The position numbers and the translations under genes are program-made. Shown here one piece after another: positions 1-9,599 of a DNA stretch of 64,000 bases. Source of the stretch: Candidatus Saccharimonadota bacterium. Lineage in GTDB: Bacteria > Patescibacteriota > Saccharimonadia > Saccharimonadales > Saccharimonadaceae. Numbering within the stretch: the first letter of the stretch is position 1; each line of letters starts with the position of its first letter. The stretch is from assembly GCA_905372095.1 (NCBI GenBank), contig CAJPNK010000001.1, positions 310,001 through 374,000 on the forward strand. Direction: 5' to 3'. The notes under the pieces were generated by a model. The model searched no databases. It had not been told where the DNA came from and saw nothing but the letters and a program-made list of their open reading frames with translations.

Positions 1-303
1 GTTGCAGCGGTCATAGCAGCCGGATCGTTTGTTTGGTTCGCTATTGGCAGAGGTAAGCAGTTGAGCCCTAGTCTTTTGGCGGCGCGTAAATCGGTTGCCT
101 TTTCGTCATTAGCTCCGCTGATTGGCGCTGTTATCACGTATGTAACGTTTATATTAGCCAGCAATACTGGCGGCACTTACACGATTGCTTACGGTTTGAT
201 TTTGATTGGTTCGGTAGTTTATATTCTTTCAGTTGTGCAATATATTAATCTAGCCAAAAAGACGCCAGCGGTACCGCCAGTCCAGCCGACTACTACAAAA
301 TAG
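1..303 (+). CDS. Membrane protein, 5'-truncated by the window edge
   Basis: The reading frame is open from base 1, so only the last 100 residues are seen and the start lies outside the window. A TTG at 61 is in frame, but the upstream codons already encode a hydrophobic helix, so it is probably not the start. The visible part has about three membrane segments (residues about 1-15, 32-52 and 60-80) and a short Pro/Thr/Lys-rich cytoplasmic tail. I do not recognise the family. It ends just before the dnaK control region. Confidence 0.6.
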   Translation, partial: VAAVIAAGSFVWFAIGRGKQLSPSLLAARKSVAFSSLAPLIGAVITYVTFILASNTGGTYTIAYGLILIGSVVYILSVVQYINLAKKTPAVPPVQPTTTK

Positions 304-324
304 ACAGTAATGCAAAAATCTAAA

Positions 325-351
325 TTAGCACTCTTGACACCAGAGTGCTAA
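325..351 (+). promoter_or_regulatory. CIRCE operator 1 (HrcA site) of dnaK
   Basis: A perfect CIRCE inverted repeat, TTAGCACTC, nine-base spacer, GAGTGCTAA. The HrcA repressor is the known ligand of this element. The spacer itself contains the -35 hexamer TTGACA (334-339), so a bound repressor would cover the -35 box. Confidence 0.95.
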
Positions 352-362
352 TTATTTATACT
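334..362 (+). promoter_or_regulatory. Housekeeping-type promoter of dnaK
   Basis: TTGACA at 334-339, 17-bp spacer, TATACT at 357-362. Transcription would begin near 369, one base before the second CIRCE. Confidence 0.9.
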
Positions 363-369
363 GAAATAG

Positions 370-396
370 TTGGCACTCGACATAAAAGAGTGCTAA
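370..396 (+). promoter_or_regulatory. CIRCE operator 2 of dnaK
   Basis: TTGGCACTC, nine-base spacer, GAGTGCTAA: one mismatch from the consensus, in the left arm. It begins at the predicted transcription start, so HrcA here would block initiation and the element is also carried in the mRNA leader. Confidence 0.9.
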
Positions 397-446
397 AATG
401 AATATAAGAAAAACCAGATGTGATCGAAACAAGAAAGGGGAATCAT

Positions 447-2339
447 ATGGGTAAAATTATCGGAATTGACCTTGGTACCACCAACAGCGCCTTTGCGTAC
501 ATGCTGGCAGGTAAGCCAGAAGTTATCGCTAATGCTGAAGGTAACCGTACTACACCATCGGTGGTGGCGATTAATAAAAAGGGCGAACGCTTGGTTGGGC
601 AAGTGGCTCAGCGCCAGCGCGTGACCAATCCAAAAAACACTATTTACGGAGTGAAGCGTTTAATTGGCCGTAAATTTAATGACAAGGAAGTTCAAAAAGA
701 CCTGGATATCATGCCGTACCAGATTGTCAAAAAGGGTACTGGCGTGGCGGTCAAGATGGGCGACAAAGAATACACGCCAGAAGAAGTTTCAGCTATGATC
801 CTCAGCAAAATCAAAGCTGATGCCGAAGCGTTCCTGGGCGAAAAAGTCACCGAAGCGGTCATCACCGTGCCGGCCTACTTTGACGATTCGCAGCGCCAGG
901 CGACCAAAGACGCTGGTAAAATTGCCGGCCTGGAAGTTAAACGCATCATCAATGAGCCAACGGCTGCTGCTTTAGCGTACGGCCTGGAAAAAGGCAAAAA
1001 TGACGAAACCATCGTGGTGTTTGACCTCGGTGGTGGTACCTTTGACGTTTCCATCCTGGAGCTTGGCGACGGCGTGTTTGAAGTGAAGGCTACCAATGGC
1101 GACACCCACCTGGGTGGTGAGGACTTCGACAACATCATCGTTAACTATTTCCTGGATGACTTTAAGTCTAAAGAAGGTATTGACCTGCGCAAAGACAACG
1201 CGGCCATGCAGCGCCTGAAGGACGAAGCTGAAAAAGCCAAGAAGGAATTGTCGACAGTCACCGAATACGAGGTTAATATTCCGTTTATCACCGCTGACGC
1301 TGACGGGCCAAAGCACTTTGAGTTGAGCCTAACGCGGGCTAAATTGGAAGATTTGGTGAAAGATCTGCTAGCGCGCCTCGACGGCCCAGTTGAAAAAGCG
1401 CTCAAAGACGCCAAACTCTCTAAATCAGACATCCAAAACGTGGTGATGGTTGGCGGTATGACCCGCATGCCAGCAGTGGTTGAGCGAGTGAAGAAGCTGT
1501 TCGGCAAAGACCCAATGCAGGGTGTTAACCCAGACGAAGTGGTAGCTGTCGGTGCAGCTATTCAGGGTGGTGTGCTAGCCGGCGACGTCAAAGATGTGCT
1601 ACTGCTGGACGTAACACCATTGAGTCTTGGTATTGAGACAATGGGCGGCGTGTCAACCAAGCTGATCGAGCGCAACACTACTGTGCCGACCAGCAAGAGC
1701 GAAGTGTTCTCAACCGCTGCCGACAATCAGCCGCAAGTGGAGATTCACGTCTTGCAGGGTGAGCGCGAATTCGCCAATGACAACAAGAGCTTGGGTCGAT
1801 TTGTGCTTGATGGTATCGCGCCGGCACCGCGCGGTGTGCCGCAGATTGAAGTGACGTTCAATATCGACGCGAATGGTATCCTCAATGTCACCGCCAAGGA
1901 CAAGGGCACTGGCAAGGAGCAATCAATTACTATCCAAAACTCTGGCAACATGAGCAAGGAAGACATCGAAAAAGCGCAGAAAGAAGCCGAACTCCACGCC
2001 GATGAGGACAAGAAAAAGCGCGAAACCGTTGACGCTAAAAACCAGTTAGAAAACGCCATCTACCAGGCAAAGAAAATGCCAGATGAGTTCAAGGATAAGA
2101 TTTCTGACGACGACAAGAAAGCGATTGACGAAGCGGTCAAAGAAGCGGAAAAGCACAAAGACGCTGACGACAAAGACGAGCTGGAGGCGGCAGCCAAAGC
2201 ACTGCAGGATGCCATCATGCCAATCGGCGCCAAAATGTACCAGCAAGCTGCTGAGGACAACAAGGCTGATGAATCTAAGGATGACAAAAAATCTGACAAA
2301 GACGAACCAGTCGAAGGCGAAGTGGTTGACGAGAAGTAG
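447..2339 (+). CDS. dnaK: Hsp70 chaperone DnaK
   Basis: ATP-driven cytosolic protein-folding chaperone, 630 residues, the normal family length. The N-terminal ATPase has the phosphate-binding motif [10 protein letters not shown] at residues 5-14 and [12 protein letters not shown] near 190; the substrate-binding domain starts near 380 after [15 protein letters not shown], and the acidic Lys/Asp-rich lid ends in GEVVDEK. A GTG at 420 is in frame, but ATG 447 is chosen because AAGAAAGGGG lies 6 nt before it and the family begins [10 protein letters not shown]. Two CIRCE elements predict HrcA heat-shock control. No grpE or dnaJ follows; the gene stands alone with its own terminator. Confidence 0.98.
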   Translation: MGKIIGIDLGTTNSAFAYMLAGKPEVIANAEGNRTTPSVVAINKKGERLVGQVAQRQRVTNPKNTIYGVKRLIGRKFNDKEVQKDLDIMPYQIVKKGTGVAVKMGDKEYTPEEVSAMILSKIKADAEAFLGEKVTEAVITVPAYFDDSQRQATKDAGKIAGLEVKRIINEPTAAALAYGLEKGKNDETIVVFDLGGGTFDVSILELGDGVFEVKATNGDTHLGGEDFDNIIVNYFLDDFKSKEGIDLRKDNAAMQRLKDEAEKAKKELSTVTEYEVNIPFITADADGPKHFELSLTRAKLEDLVKDLLARLDGPVEKALKDAKLSKSDIQNVVMVGGMTRMPAVVERVKKLFGKDPMQGVNPDEVVAVGAAIQGGVLAGDVKDVLLLDVTPLSLGIETMGGVSTKLIERNTTVPTSKSEVFSTAADNQPQVEIHVLQGEREFANDNKSLGRFVLDGIAPAPRGVPQIEVTFNIDANGILNVTAKDKGTGKEQSITIQNSGNMSKEDIEKAQKEAELHADEDKKKRETVDAKNQLENAIYQAKKMPDEFKDKISDDDKKAIDEAVKEAEKHKDADDKDELEAAAKALQDAIMPIGAKMYQQAAEDNKADESKDDKKSDKDEPVEGEVVDEK

Positions 2340-2358
2340 CAGAGTCTAATGCAGGCTA

Positions 2359-2394
2359 ATATAATACCCCAAGTCTCCGGGGTATTATATTTTT
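2359..2394 (+). terminator. Rho-independent terminator of dnaK
   Basis: A 12-bp perfect stem, ATATAATACCCC (2359-2370) with GGGGTATTATAT (2379-2390), an 8-nt loop and a T run. Confidence 0.9.
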
Positions 2395-2575
2395 CGCTGG
2401 ACGACACAGTTGAGCGGTGGAACTTCGGTAGTTGGCGGCGCGCGATAGACTAAGGCGAGGCTCTGAAAGGCTAGCAAAAACGTTATTGCTACTATAGCCC
2501 GGTGTCTCTTTCGAAAATTTCTCCATGAAAAAGCCCTCCCGTGCTATACTAAAATTAGCATAAGGGGAATTAAGC

Positions 2576-5500
2576 ATGGAATTAATTTTTCTGTTAGTGA
2601 TTGTCATCGTGATAATTAAGGTGGCGCAGAGAGGTAATAATCGACTACCTTGTCAATCCGAGGGTTACCGGCGCGGTTACTGGGACGGCGTGTGCGATGC
2701 GCAGAATGGCCGTGCGAAAATTGAAGGTAGCGACGGTCAGGTCAAACTTATTACCGAGAATCAGGCTGCAGCTTCACAATTTGCTGGTTTTGTAGCAACT
2801 CGCAACGAATCGAACGAGCCTGATGTAGTATTGCCTACTAATGCTGTGCCAATTGAAGAAGATACAAATACTCCTGACGAAAAGACGCAGATTGTCAAGT
2901 GGCTATCTCCAGCCAGTAATAAAGATAGAGAGAAAAATCGTCAAACTACCATCAATGTGGCGCTCTATACGGCATCATTATTGCTAACCGCTGGTATATT
3001 ATTGTTGGCGCAAACGATTGAGCTTTCGGCGCAGCTCAGGTTTAGTTTGGTCTGGCTGTTTATTTTTGTCTATTATGTCATTGGCCAGGTGTTATATACC
3101 CGCTTGCTAATCTTAAAGCCGGCCTCGACGGCGTTTATTGGTACGGCGCTGGCTGCTGTGCCGATCGGCGGCTGGAGCATGCATTTGCTTTTGGGGATTG
3201 ATCCGGCGCTGTGCTGGCTTGCTACCTCTTTCATCGGTACTTTCCTATGCGTTGATGCTACAGTCAGGCTCAATAGCCAACCGCTCGCCTATATTTCGCT
3301 GCTGTCGATGTTTACGATGACCACTAGCTTGCCGGCTGTTATGCATGCTCAGTTGGTGTGGTATTATGTCGTGGTGTTGTTATTCGGATGCCTGATGACC
3401 TTGGCTGCGTATTTTTCTAATCATTTTCCACGCCAATTCACTGAGCCGTTGACACTGGTTAATCCGTTTATCGTCCCGTCTACTTTACTTCTCGCTATCG
3501 GTTCGTCGGTGCATATGGGAACGCTTGACATCAGCATGCTGCTGCTTATCAGCGTTATATATTATTTTACCGTTGCTTTTGTTGAAAAATCAAAGGATAT
3601 GCGCACGTATGAACTAACGGCGGCGCGCGTGCTGCTGATGGCGGCGACTGCTAGTTTTACTATGTATCTGTCAAATAATGATGGGCTGGCCACGGGTATA
3701 GCGCTTGGGGTGGTGGCGCTTGGTAATATGATTTGGTCTATCGGGTCTATACGTGTCCAAAAGCAGCCCGACAAGCAGCACGAAATAGTGCTGTGGATTA
3801 GTTTCGTTGTGTCGCTGGCCGCTTTCTTGGTTATAGCTGGCATCGAAAGTCCGCTAAGAGATATGATCATATTTATCCTGCTGGGTATGATATCGGCAGT
3901 AAGTTTTATGGCGCTTTCATTGCTGCGCCGCGCCCGTTTTGGCGGTATGGTAGTAATGTCTGGAATTTTGTTAGTGCCAGCTGGTGTCAGACTATTTGGC
4001 CTCGAACCCATAACAGCCCTGCATGCGCATTACTCTATCTTTATGCTTATGGCTTTCCTGCCAGTTGTCTGCCGATTATTAGTTTTGAAACGCCCAAATA
4101 TTACTAAAAGTCAAACAATACTAGTGTACGGCGCGGCGGCCGCTTGGTGGTTAATGACGGTGTTTATAGCCTTAGCTTTTTTGACTGCTCATCCAGCGGG
4201 AGAAGGTATGCTGTATCTGTCAGATTCAGTGGCAGTTGCCGCTATCGTCATGGGTATCGCTGTGTGGCGCGAGAAAGCCTACGGTTTAGTGATTGGCATT
4301 CATGCTTCTCTGCTTCTGATAGCATTATTACTGGCTTCTTATTTCAAGCTGGCTGGCGAAGAGCTTGCCATTTTGATGGCGTGGCTGAACGGTTTGTCGT
4401 TGCTGTTATTGGTAGAGTGGCTGCATAATTACCGTAGCGAGGCAGCAGTTAAGTGCCGCGAATTGTTGCTATATTCTGCTATTGGCGCGGCTGGTGTCAT
4501 TATCTTTTCGTCTATTCATCCGGCAGTTTGGCTGCCATTAGTAGCGCTGTTGTACTATACGTTTTATCGGCGGCGTGAAGATAGTTATCTGGGCGGAGCA
4601 TACTTGGCGACGATTGCTTTGGCGTTATTGTTCTTACATTGGTTGGATGTGCCGCTAAGTGACAATTTCACCATCACTGCTTGGGTGACGCTCGTTGGCT
4701 TCGGGGTAGTGTATTGGTCGTTGGCGATGAATAAGCGAACCTCAACTATCAGCGATATGACTCTACTAGCTGCTACGGTACCAGCGGTGATATTACCGAT
4801 GATAAATCTATCGACGACATACGAATTGCCGTTCAAAATCTTGGGCTGGTTAGCGGCTGTCGCGGCACTTTATATGGTAGTGTATGCCAAGCGGGATTGG
4901 CGGCCGATGGCGATATTGGCACATCCAAGTTTGGTATTGTTATTCTATTTAACAGCAGAGTGGCTCGGCGTTAAGCTTGAGTTTATGTCGATCGTTTCGC
5001 TGATCATCTTTGCGGTGTTTTATGGCGCCGCCGTGACTGCGCGAACCAAGAAATTATCAGTTTATTGGTATTATGCGTCATTTTGGAGCGCTATTGGCTG
5101 GTCGATGACTTTACTGCTGATGGCCATGCCAGCCAGTATCACAACCGAGGCGGTACTGCTAGTAACGCTAATGTGGGCGGTCAATGGCAGCGCTCTAATA
5201 GCTGAGGGGTTGCCGAAGAAGAATATTTTATACTTCGACTCGGGTGTGCTTTTAGTATTGTGCGGTATTTTATTTGCTATTCATATGCTAATTGCGCCTG
5301 TTCACGACATAGTGGTGCCATATCTGTGGTCGGCAGCAATTCTTTCGGGAGCGGTGATGTCGTGGCGCTGGCTGGGGTATGCTCATGTATGCACCATCGC
5401 GCACTTGGTGCTGGCGCTCGCTGTGTTCAGCTTATCGACCCTTGTCCTAGCGCTAAGGGGAGATAATGCTATGGAAATATTGTTCCTAGTCGAGCATTCG

Positions 5501-5704
5501 CTGATGGTTATCATCGGCTTGGCGCTTGGCAGGCAGCTGGTTACTATCTGGGGTGCTGTCGGCGTGACGCTAGCCTTAATCTATCTGCTGTCGGGTTACG
5601 CTTATGCGCTGGCTATTTTGGCCGGACTATCGATTATCACGGCAGTGGTGGTTGTGGTGGCCAGGGGGCAGAGAAATAAGCAGAAAAAAGTTGCAAAGAA
5701 ATAG
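2576..5704 (+). CDS. Very large polytopic membrane protein, DUF2339-like
   Basis: A 1042-residue protein with an N-terminal helix, a hydrophilic stretch (about residues 20-125) and then some two dozen closely packed membrane helices to the end, closing with a basic tail. The layout matches the poorly characterised DUF2339-type membrane proteins; this is a resemblance in architecture only and no function is assigned. The start is supported by AAGGGG about 10 nt before ATG and a TATACT -10 box at 2545-2550. It is monocistronic, between the dnaK terminator and the convergent ogt gene. Confidence 0.75.
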   Translation: MELIFLLVIVIVIIKVAQRGNNRLPCQSEGYRRGYWDGVCDAQNGRAKIEGSDGQVKLITENQAAASQFAGFVATRNESNEPDVVLPTNAVPIEEDTNTPDEKTQIVKWLSPASNKDREKNRQTTINVALYTASLLLTAGILLLAQTIELSAQLRFSLVWLFIFVYYVIGQVLYTRLLILKPASTAFIGTALAAVPIGGWSMHLLLGIDPALCWLATSFIGTFLCVDATVRLNSQPLAYISLLSMFTMTTSLPAVMHAQLVWYYVVVLLFGCLMTLAAYFSNHFPRQFTEPLTLVNPFIVPSTLLLAIGSSVHMGTLDISMLLLISVIYYFTVAFVEKSKDMRTYELTAARVLLMAATASFTMYLSNNDGLATGIALGVVALGNMIWSIGSIRVQKQPDKQHEIVLWISFVVSLAAFLVIAGIESPLRDMIIFILLGMISAVSFMALSLLRRARFGGMVVMSGILLVPAGVRLFGLEPITALHAHYSIFMLMAFLPVVCRLLVLKRPNITKSQTILVYGAAAAWWLMTVFIALAFLTAHPAGEGMLYLSDSVAVAAIVMGIAVWREKAYGLVIGIHASLLLIALLLASYFKLAGEELAILMAWLNGLSLLLLVEWLHNYRSEAAVKCRELLLYSAIGAAGVIIFSSIHPAVWLPLVALLYYTFYRRREDSYLGGAYLATIALALLFLHWLDVPLSDNFTITAWVTLVGFGVVYWSLAMNKRTSTISDMTLLAATVPAVILPMINLSTTYELPFKILGWLAAVAALYMVVYAKRDWRPMAILAHPSLVLLFYLTAEWLGVKLEFMSIVSLIIFAVFYGAAVTARTKKLSVYWYYASFWSAIGWSMTLLLMAMPASITTEAVLLVTLMWAVNGSALIAEGLPKKNILYFDSGVLLVLCGILFAIHMLIAPVHDIVVPYLWSAAILSGAVMSWRWLGYAHVCTIAHLVLALAVFSLSTLVLALRGDNAMEILFLVEHSLMVIIGLALGRQLVTIWGAVGVTLALIYLLSGYAYALAILAGLSIITAVVVVVARGQRNKQKKVAKK

Positions 5705-5807
5705 GGCCCGACTCTGACAGCGAGGTAATAATCTATACACAGAGACGTTGTTGGTCAGGTTTGATGAGGAAGTATAAAGTCCGAAAAGATAGCGTCTTTC
5801 CTTTAGA

Positions 5808-6305
5808 TTAAAGTATATTTTCTAGCTTCAACAATTTAATTTTCTTTTCAATTCCGCCAGCATACCCCGTCAGTTTATCGTTACTGCCGACAACCCGATG
5901 GCACGGTACGAAAATTGAAATTGGATTGCGCCCGACTGCTCCGCCGACGGCTCGTGCTGACATTTTGGCGATACCGCGTTTCTTGGCGATATTTTTAGCA
6001 ATTTCTCCGTAGGTAGTGCGCTCGCCGTACGGTATGGTTTGCAAGATACGCCAGACTTCCAACTGAAAAGGCGTTCCATCAAGCTGTATTGGCGGGATTT
6101 CTCCAGGATTTTTGCCAGCGAAATACGCATCAAGCCAGCGCATTGCCTTAGTGAAAATCGGTAAATCAGAATTTGCGTTATTCTCGCCTAGCTCAGCGTC
6201 AAAATGTTTTTGCTTAGCGAACCACAGGCCAGTGATAGCGCTGCCGTTGCTTGCTATGGTAATTTCGTCCAGCGGCGATTGGTATTTACAAAAGAAATTA
6301 CTCAT
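5808..6305 (-). CDS. ogt: O6-alkylguanine-DNA alkyltransferase
   Basis: Suicide DNA-repair enzyme that moves the alkyl group from O6-alkylguanine to its own cysteine. The 165-residue protein has the full signature with acceptor Cys135 in PCHRVVG, the DNA-binding helix region YGERTTYGEIA (about 93-103) and the N-terminal domain of the Ogt type. It is divergent from tsaE with a short shared upstream region; TAAAAT lies 9 nt before its ATG, so its mRNA may have almost no leader. The downstream 100 bp contains no recognisable gene. Confidence 0.95.
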   Translation of the reverse strand: MSNFFCKYQSPLDEITIASNGSAITGLWFAKQKHFDAELGENNANSDLPIFTKAMRWLDAYFAGKNPGEIPPIQLDGTPFQLEVWRILQTIPYGERTTYGEIAKNIAKKRGIAKMSARAVGGAVGRNPISIFVPCHRVVGSNDKLTGYAGGIEKKIKLLKLENIL

Positions 6306-6356
6306 AATAAACGTATTTTAACACAGTAACTCTGTCCGATATTGTATAATAAATAT

Positions 6357-6818
6357 ATGATATTAGAGGTGAGCTTGCAGACGGCGGATGATTTGATACA
6401 GTTTGGCGCGAAGCTTGGCGGCTTATTGCATGGCGGCGAGACGCTCGAACTTGTCGGCGATATTGGCGCTGGCAAAACTACACTGACCAAGGGATTGGCG
6501 CGCGGCTTGCAGATTGACGACGAGGTTCAGAGTCCGACGTTTACGATTAGCCGCAATTACGAGGCTGCGGACGGCTTGCGGTTGGCTCATTATGATTTTT
6601 ATCGCTTACCAGATGCTGGTATTATGAAAATGGAACTTGATGAAGCGATTCACGATTCGCATACAATTACTGTGATTGAGTGGAGCGATGTAGTAAATAA
6701 CGTACTGCCAACGGACGTATTACAGATCGTCATCCAGGTGCAGCCTGATGATAGTCGCAAGCTAACTTTGAAGAGCCGCGGTGAAAAATCGCGTCAAATT
6801 GTGGAGAAATTACGATGA
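6357..6818 (+). CDS. tsaE: tRNA t6A biosynthesis ATPase TsaE
   Basis: P-loop ATPase of the TsaBDE complex that makes N6-threonylcarbamoyladenosine at tRNA position 37. The 153-residue protein has Walker A GDIGAGKTT (Lys40), the SPTFTISRNY motif and HYDFYRL. The start at 6357 rather than an in-frame TTG at 6342 is chosen because TATAAT occupies 6345-6350, exactly 6 nt before this ATG, which gives a leaderless mRNA. It overlaps tsaB by ATGA, so the two are one operon. Confidence 0.95.
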   Translation: MILEVSLQTADDLIQFGAKLGGLLHGGETLELVGDIGAGKTTLTKGLARGLQIDDEVQSPTFTISRNYEAADGLRLAHYDFYRLPDAGIMKMELDEAIHDSHTITVIEWSDVVNNVLPTDVLQIVIQVQPDDSRKLTLKSRGEKSRQIVEKLR

Positions 6819-7201
6819 TTGTATTGTGGAATAGCGCTGAAATGACGGTGCAATTAACACTAATTGACGGTGACAAACGAACCGACTACGAATGGGCGGC
6901 TGAACGCAATCTCGCGCGCGACATGCTAGCTTATTTGCGCGACCGCTTAGCAGAGAATGAGGCCAGTTTTGCTGATATTTCGGGCATTGGTGTATTTCGC
7001 GGTCCAGGGAGTTTCACTGGTTTGAGGATTGGTCTGGCAGTGTTGAATACGATAGCGCACGAACAACGTATTCCGATCGTTGGAGTTACCGGCGATGCTT
7101 GGCGTGAAGAGTGCTTGGAGCGGTTGCAGAATGGCCGCAATGATGAAATAGTTTTGCCAGAATATGGCGCTGAGGCTCGCGTCACCAAACCGCGTAAATA
7201 G
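6815..7201 (+). CDS. tsaB: Shortened TsaB-like t6A complex subunit
   Basis: Partner of TsaD in the t6A pathway. The N-terminal half is recognisable by GVFRGPGSFTGLRIGLAV (about residues 58-75), but the protein is only 128 residues, against roughly 200-230 in TsaB of model bacteria. The last 15 residues (LPEYGAEARVTKPRK) resemble the usual TsaB C-terminal tail, so the gene looks internally shortened, losing most of the second actin-like subdomain, rather than simply cut off. The tsaE stop overlaps its ATG. No tsaD is in the window. Confidence 0.85.
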   Translation: MIVLWNSAEMTVQLTLIDGDKRTDYEWAAERNLARDMLAYLRDRLAENEASFADISGIGVFRGPGSFTGLRIGLAVLNTIAHEQRIPIVGVTGDAWREECLERLQNGRNDEIVLPEYGAEARVTKPRK

Positions 7202-7332
7202 TTGCTTATTTTGTTATAAACGCGGTACAATGGTAATGTCTACGAATGTGACATTGATAAGTTTAATTTTGATAATTTTGCGGTTTTTTTGACTTGACGT
7301 GTTGACTAATTACCGCGAAAGAAAGGAAAAAT

Positions 7333-8823
7333 ATGGTTGAGGGAATTATTGCCGCGATTGTTGGTATTGTTGCTGGCGTGGGCGGTAAAGTGGTATATGA
7401 TCGCCAACAAGAGACCAAGAGCAAAAATACGGCTGAACAGGTCATAGCGCAAGCTGAGCGCAAAGCTAGCGATATCGTACTCAAAGCTAAAGATGAAGCG
7501 CTGCGAATCGAGAAAGAGCGCCGCAAAGAGCTTCAAAAAACCGAGAATCGTCTGGCGGACCGCGAGGAGTCGCTTGACAAAAAGCTTGACCAGCTTGATA
7601 AACGCAGTGAAAAATTACGCAAGCAAGAAGACGAAGTTGAAGAATTGAAGAATGAGATCCGTGACATTCGTACGCGTCAGCAGGAAAAGCTTGAGAAAAT
7701 TGCTGGCCTCAAGAAGAAAGATGCCGCTGATAAGTTGATGAAGATGACTGAACGCGACATTAAGGGTGATCTACTAAATCTGGTTGCCAAAATGCAGCAA
7801 GACGTTGAAGCTGACGCCGAGGAGCGGGCGCAAACTATCCTCGTCGAAACGATGGAACGCATGGCTAGCGAGGTGACTGCTGAGCGCACGGTCACTGCAG
7901 TTAAACTGCCAGACGACGACATGAAAGGTCGAATTATCGGCAAAGAAGGCCGTAATATTCAAGCGATGCAGCGCGTTACTGGCGTGGACTTTTTGGTTGA
8001 TGACACGCCAGGCATGGTAGTTTTATCGAGCTTTGACCCAATTCGCCGCCAGGTAGCGCGTCTCGGGCTGGAAATGCTGATGAAAGACGGTCGTATTCAC
8101 CCAGGGCGTATCGAAGAAGTCTTTGCGAAAGCTGAAAAGCAAATCGACAAGGAAACCCAGCGTGCTGGCGAAGATGCGGCGCGCGAAGTTGGCGTTACCG
8201 GTATCCCGCGCGATTTGTTAAAGCTACTTGGCGAGCTGAAATTTCGAACTAGCTATGGTCAAAATGTTCTTAAGCATTCGACCGAAATGGCGCATATGGC
8301 CGGTATGATTGCTAGCGAGATTGGCGCTGATGTCCGCACCTCCAAAATAGCGACGCTGCTGCACGATATGGGCAAGGCGGTTACCCACAAAATTGAAGGC
8401 AAACATCACCATATCGGTGCCGAGCTGGCTCGCAAAGCTGGCCTGAGCGAGGGTATCTGTCATGCGATTGAGGCTCATCACGACGACATTGAAGCGACTA
8501 CGCCAGAGGCTATCGTCGTTCGTATTTGCGATGCAATCAGTGCCGCTCGGCCGGGTGCGCGTAATATCTCTGCTGAGAATTTCGCTGAGCGAATGCGTGA
8601 TCTCGAAAATGTCGCGACTAGTTTCCAAGGAATCGAGAAAGCATACGCCATAAGCGCCGGCCGCGAGATTCGCGTGATTGTCACGCCAGAGAAAATCGAC
8701 GACCTTAGCGCTATCAAGCTAGCCCGTGATATCGCAACTAAGATTGAGTCAACCATGCAATATCCTGGAACTATCAAGGTGAATGTTATCCGTGAAACTC
8801 GCGCGGTTGAGTTCGCCAAATAA
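7333..8823 (+). CDS. rny: Ribonuclease Y
   Basis: Membrane-anchored endoribonuclease that initiates mRNA decay. The 496-residue protein has an N-terminal membrane helix (about 3-21), a long coiled coil rich in Lys/Glu (about 30-190), a KH domain with GRIIGKEGRNIQ (about 198-210) and an HD phosphohydrolase domain with LLHDMGKA (about 342). AAAGGA precedes the ATG by 6 nt. A TACAAT box at 7226-7231 implies a leader near 95 nt in which GCGGT near 7280 can pair with ACCGC near 7312; whether this is regulatory is unknown. Confidence 0.97.
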   Translation: MVEGIIAAIVGIVAGVGGKVVYDRQQETKSKNTAEQVIAQAERKASDIVLKAKDEALRIEKERRKELQKTENRLADREESLDKKLDQLDKRSEKLRKQEDEVEELKNEIRDIRTRQQEKLEKIAGLKKKDAADKLMKMTERDIKGDLLNLVAKMQQDVEADAEERAQTILVETMERMASEVTAERTVTAVKLPDDDMKGRIIGKEGRNIQAMQRVTGVDFLVDDTPGMVVLSSFDPIRRQVARLGLEMLMKDGRIHPGRIEEVFAKAEKQIDKETQRAGEDAAREVGVTGIPRDLLKLLGELKFRTSYGQNVLKHSTEMAHMAGMIASEIGADVRTSKIATLLHDMGKAVTHKIEGKHHHIGAELARKAGLSEGICHAIEAHHDDIEATTPEAIVVRICDAISAARPGARNISAENFAERMRDLENVATSFQGIEKAYAISAGREIRVIVTPEKIDDLSAIKLARDIATKIESTMQYPGTIKVNVIRETRAVEFAK

Positions 8824-8854
8824 CTACCTTTTTATCTGCCTGCAATTTATAATC

Positions 8855-8892
8855 AAAATACTCTACTGTACGACAACTGGTAGAGTATTTTA
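8855..8892. terminator. Bidirectional terminator between rny and the sortase gene
   Basis: AAAATACTCTAC (8855-8866) pairs perfectly with GTAGAGTATTTT (8880-8891). A-rich and T-rich flanks allow it to work on both strands; it overlaps the stop codon of the sortase gene. Confidence 0.85.
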
Positions 8893-9480
8893 TTGTTCGA
8901 CTTGACCGAGCAGTTTGCCTGTGATGACGATACGTCCGGCATCAGAGCCGCCAAGTTCACAACTGTATAGAGTTAGTTTTGCTTCTTGGGATGGAGCTTC
9001 GATTTCAGTCTGGTCTGGTTTGACATCAAATATTTTAGTGATTTCGTAAGCATAGCGAGCACCTTCGTAATCGACTACAATGTTATCGCCTAGTTTCATC
9101 TTATCAATGTTATAAAAAGGCGATTTCTCAACAGTACCCTGCGGTGTTGGCTGGATACTGAAGCGGTGGGCAGCAATAATGAAATTACCGCCATCTTTGG
9201 GGTTGCCATGGTTTGGCTGTCGCCATTCAGCACCGCGATCGAGTGCGGTGCGGCCTTTGTCGTAGTGAATATTGACGCCGATGCGCGGTATAACAATACG
9301 GTTCTCGCCGATTTTGGCTTTTGGCAGCGATTTAGCATCAATCGGCTTGGTAAAAATCAGAGGCGCTACCGACGGCGATAAGGTCAGCATCATAAAATAC
9401 ACGCCAGTGCTAATCAGGCATATCGCCACTGCAAAAATAGCATATGGACGGCGGTGCTTTTTTTGTTTGATCGAGAGCAA
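8890..9480 (-). CDS. Sortase transpeptidase
   Basis: Membrane-bound cysteine transpeptidase that cleaves LPxTG-like signals and attaches proteins to the wall. The 196-residue protein has a basic N terminus, a membrane helix (about 14-34) and the sortase barrel with catalytic His105 (AAHRF), Cys174 (TLYSCE) and Arg183 (AGRIVI). The start is TTG with a strong AGGAGG only 4 nt upstream and TATACT at 9515-9510. Two proteins in this window (52992-54503, 55653-57140) end in LAETG signals and are its likely substrates. The class cannot be fixed from sequence alone; it resembles class D/E housekeeping enzymes. Confidence 0.93.
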   Translation of the reverse strand: MLSIKQKKHRRPYAIFAVAICLISTGVYFMMLTLSPSVAPLIFTKPIDAKSLPKAKIGENRIVIPRIGVNIHYDKGRTALDRGAEWRQPNHGNPKDGGNFIIAAHRFSIQPTPQGTVEKSPFYNIDKMKLGDNIVVDYEGARYAYEITKIFDVKPDQTEIEAPSQEAKLTLYSCELGGSDAGRIVITGKLLGQVEQ

Positions 9481-9534
9481 CTGACCTCCTAAAACGATTA
9501 TTCGTTAGTAGTATAACATAATTAGTTTGATATG

Positions 9535-9567
9535 AAAAACACCTCTTGACAAAGAAAAGGCGTTTTT
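9535..9567 (-). terminator. Probable terminator of the enolase gene
   Basis: AAAAAC-a-CCT (535-544) pairs with AGG-c-GTTTTT (558-567), with one internal mismatch; in the minus-strand transcript it ends in a U run. Confidence 0.55.
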
Positions 9568-9599
9568 CGCTTTGTTAGAAGTAAAACCTACAGTTTTAT

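Noticed and set aside
875..2407. Long frames opposite and inside dnaK
   Set aside because: Antisense shadows of a conserved, codon-biased gene; no start signals or recognisable products.
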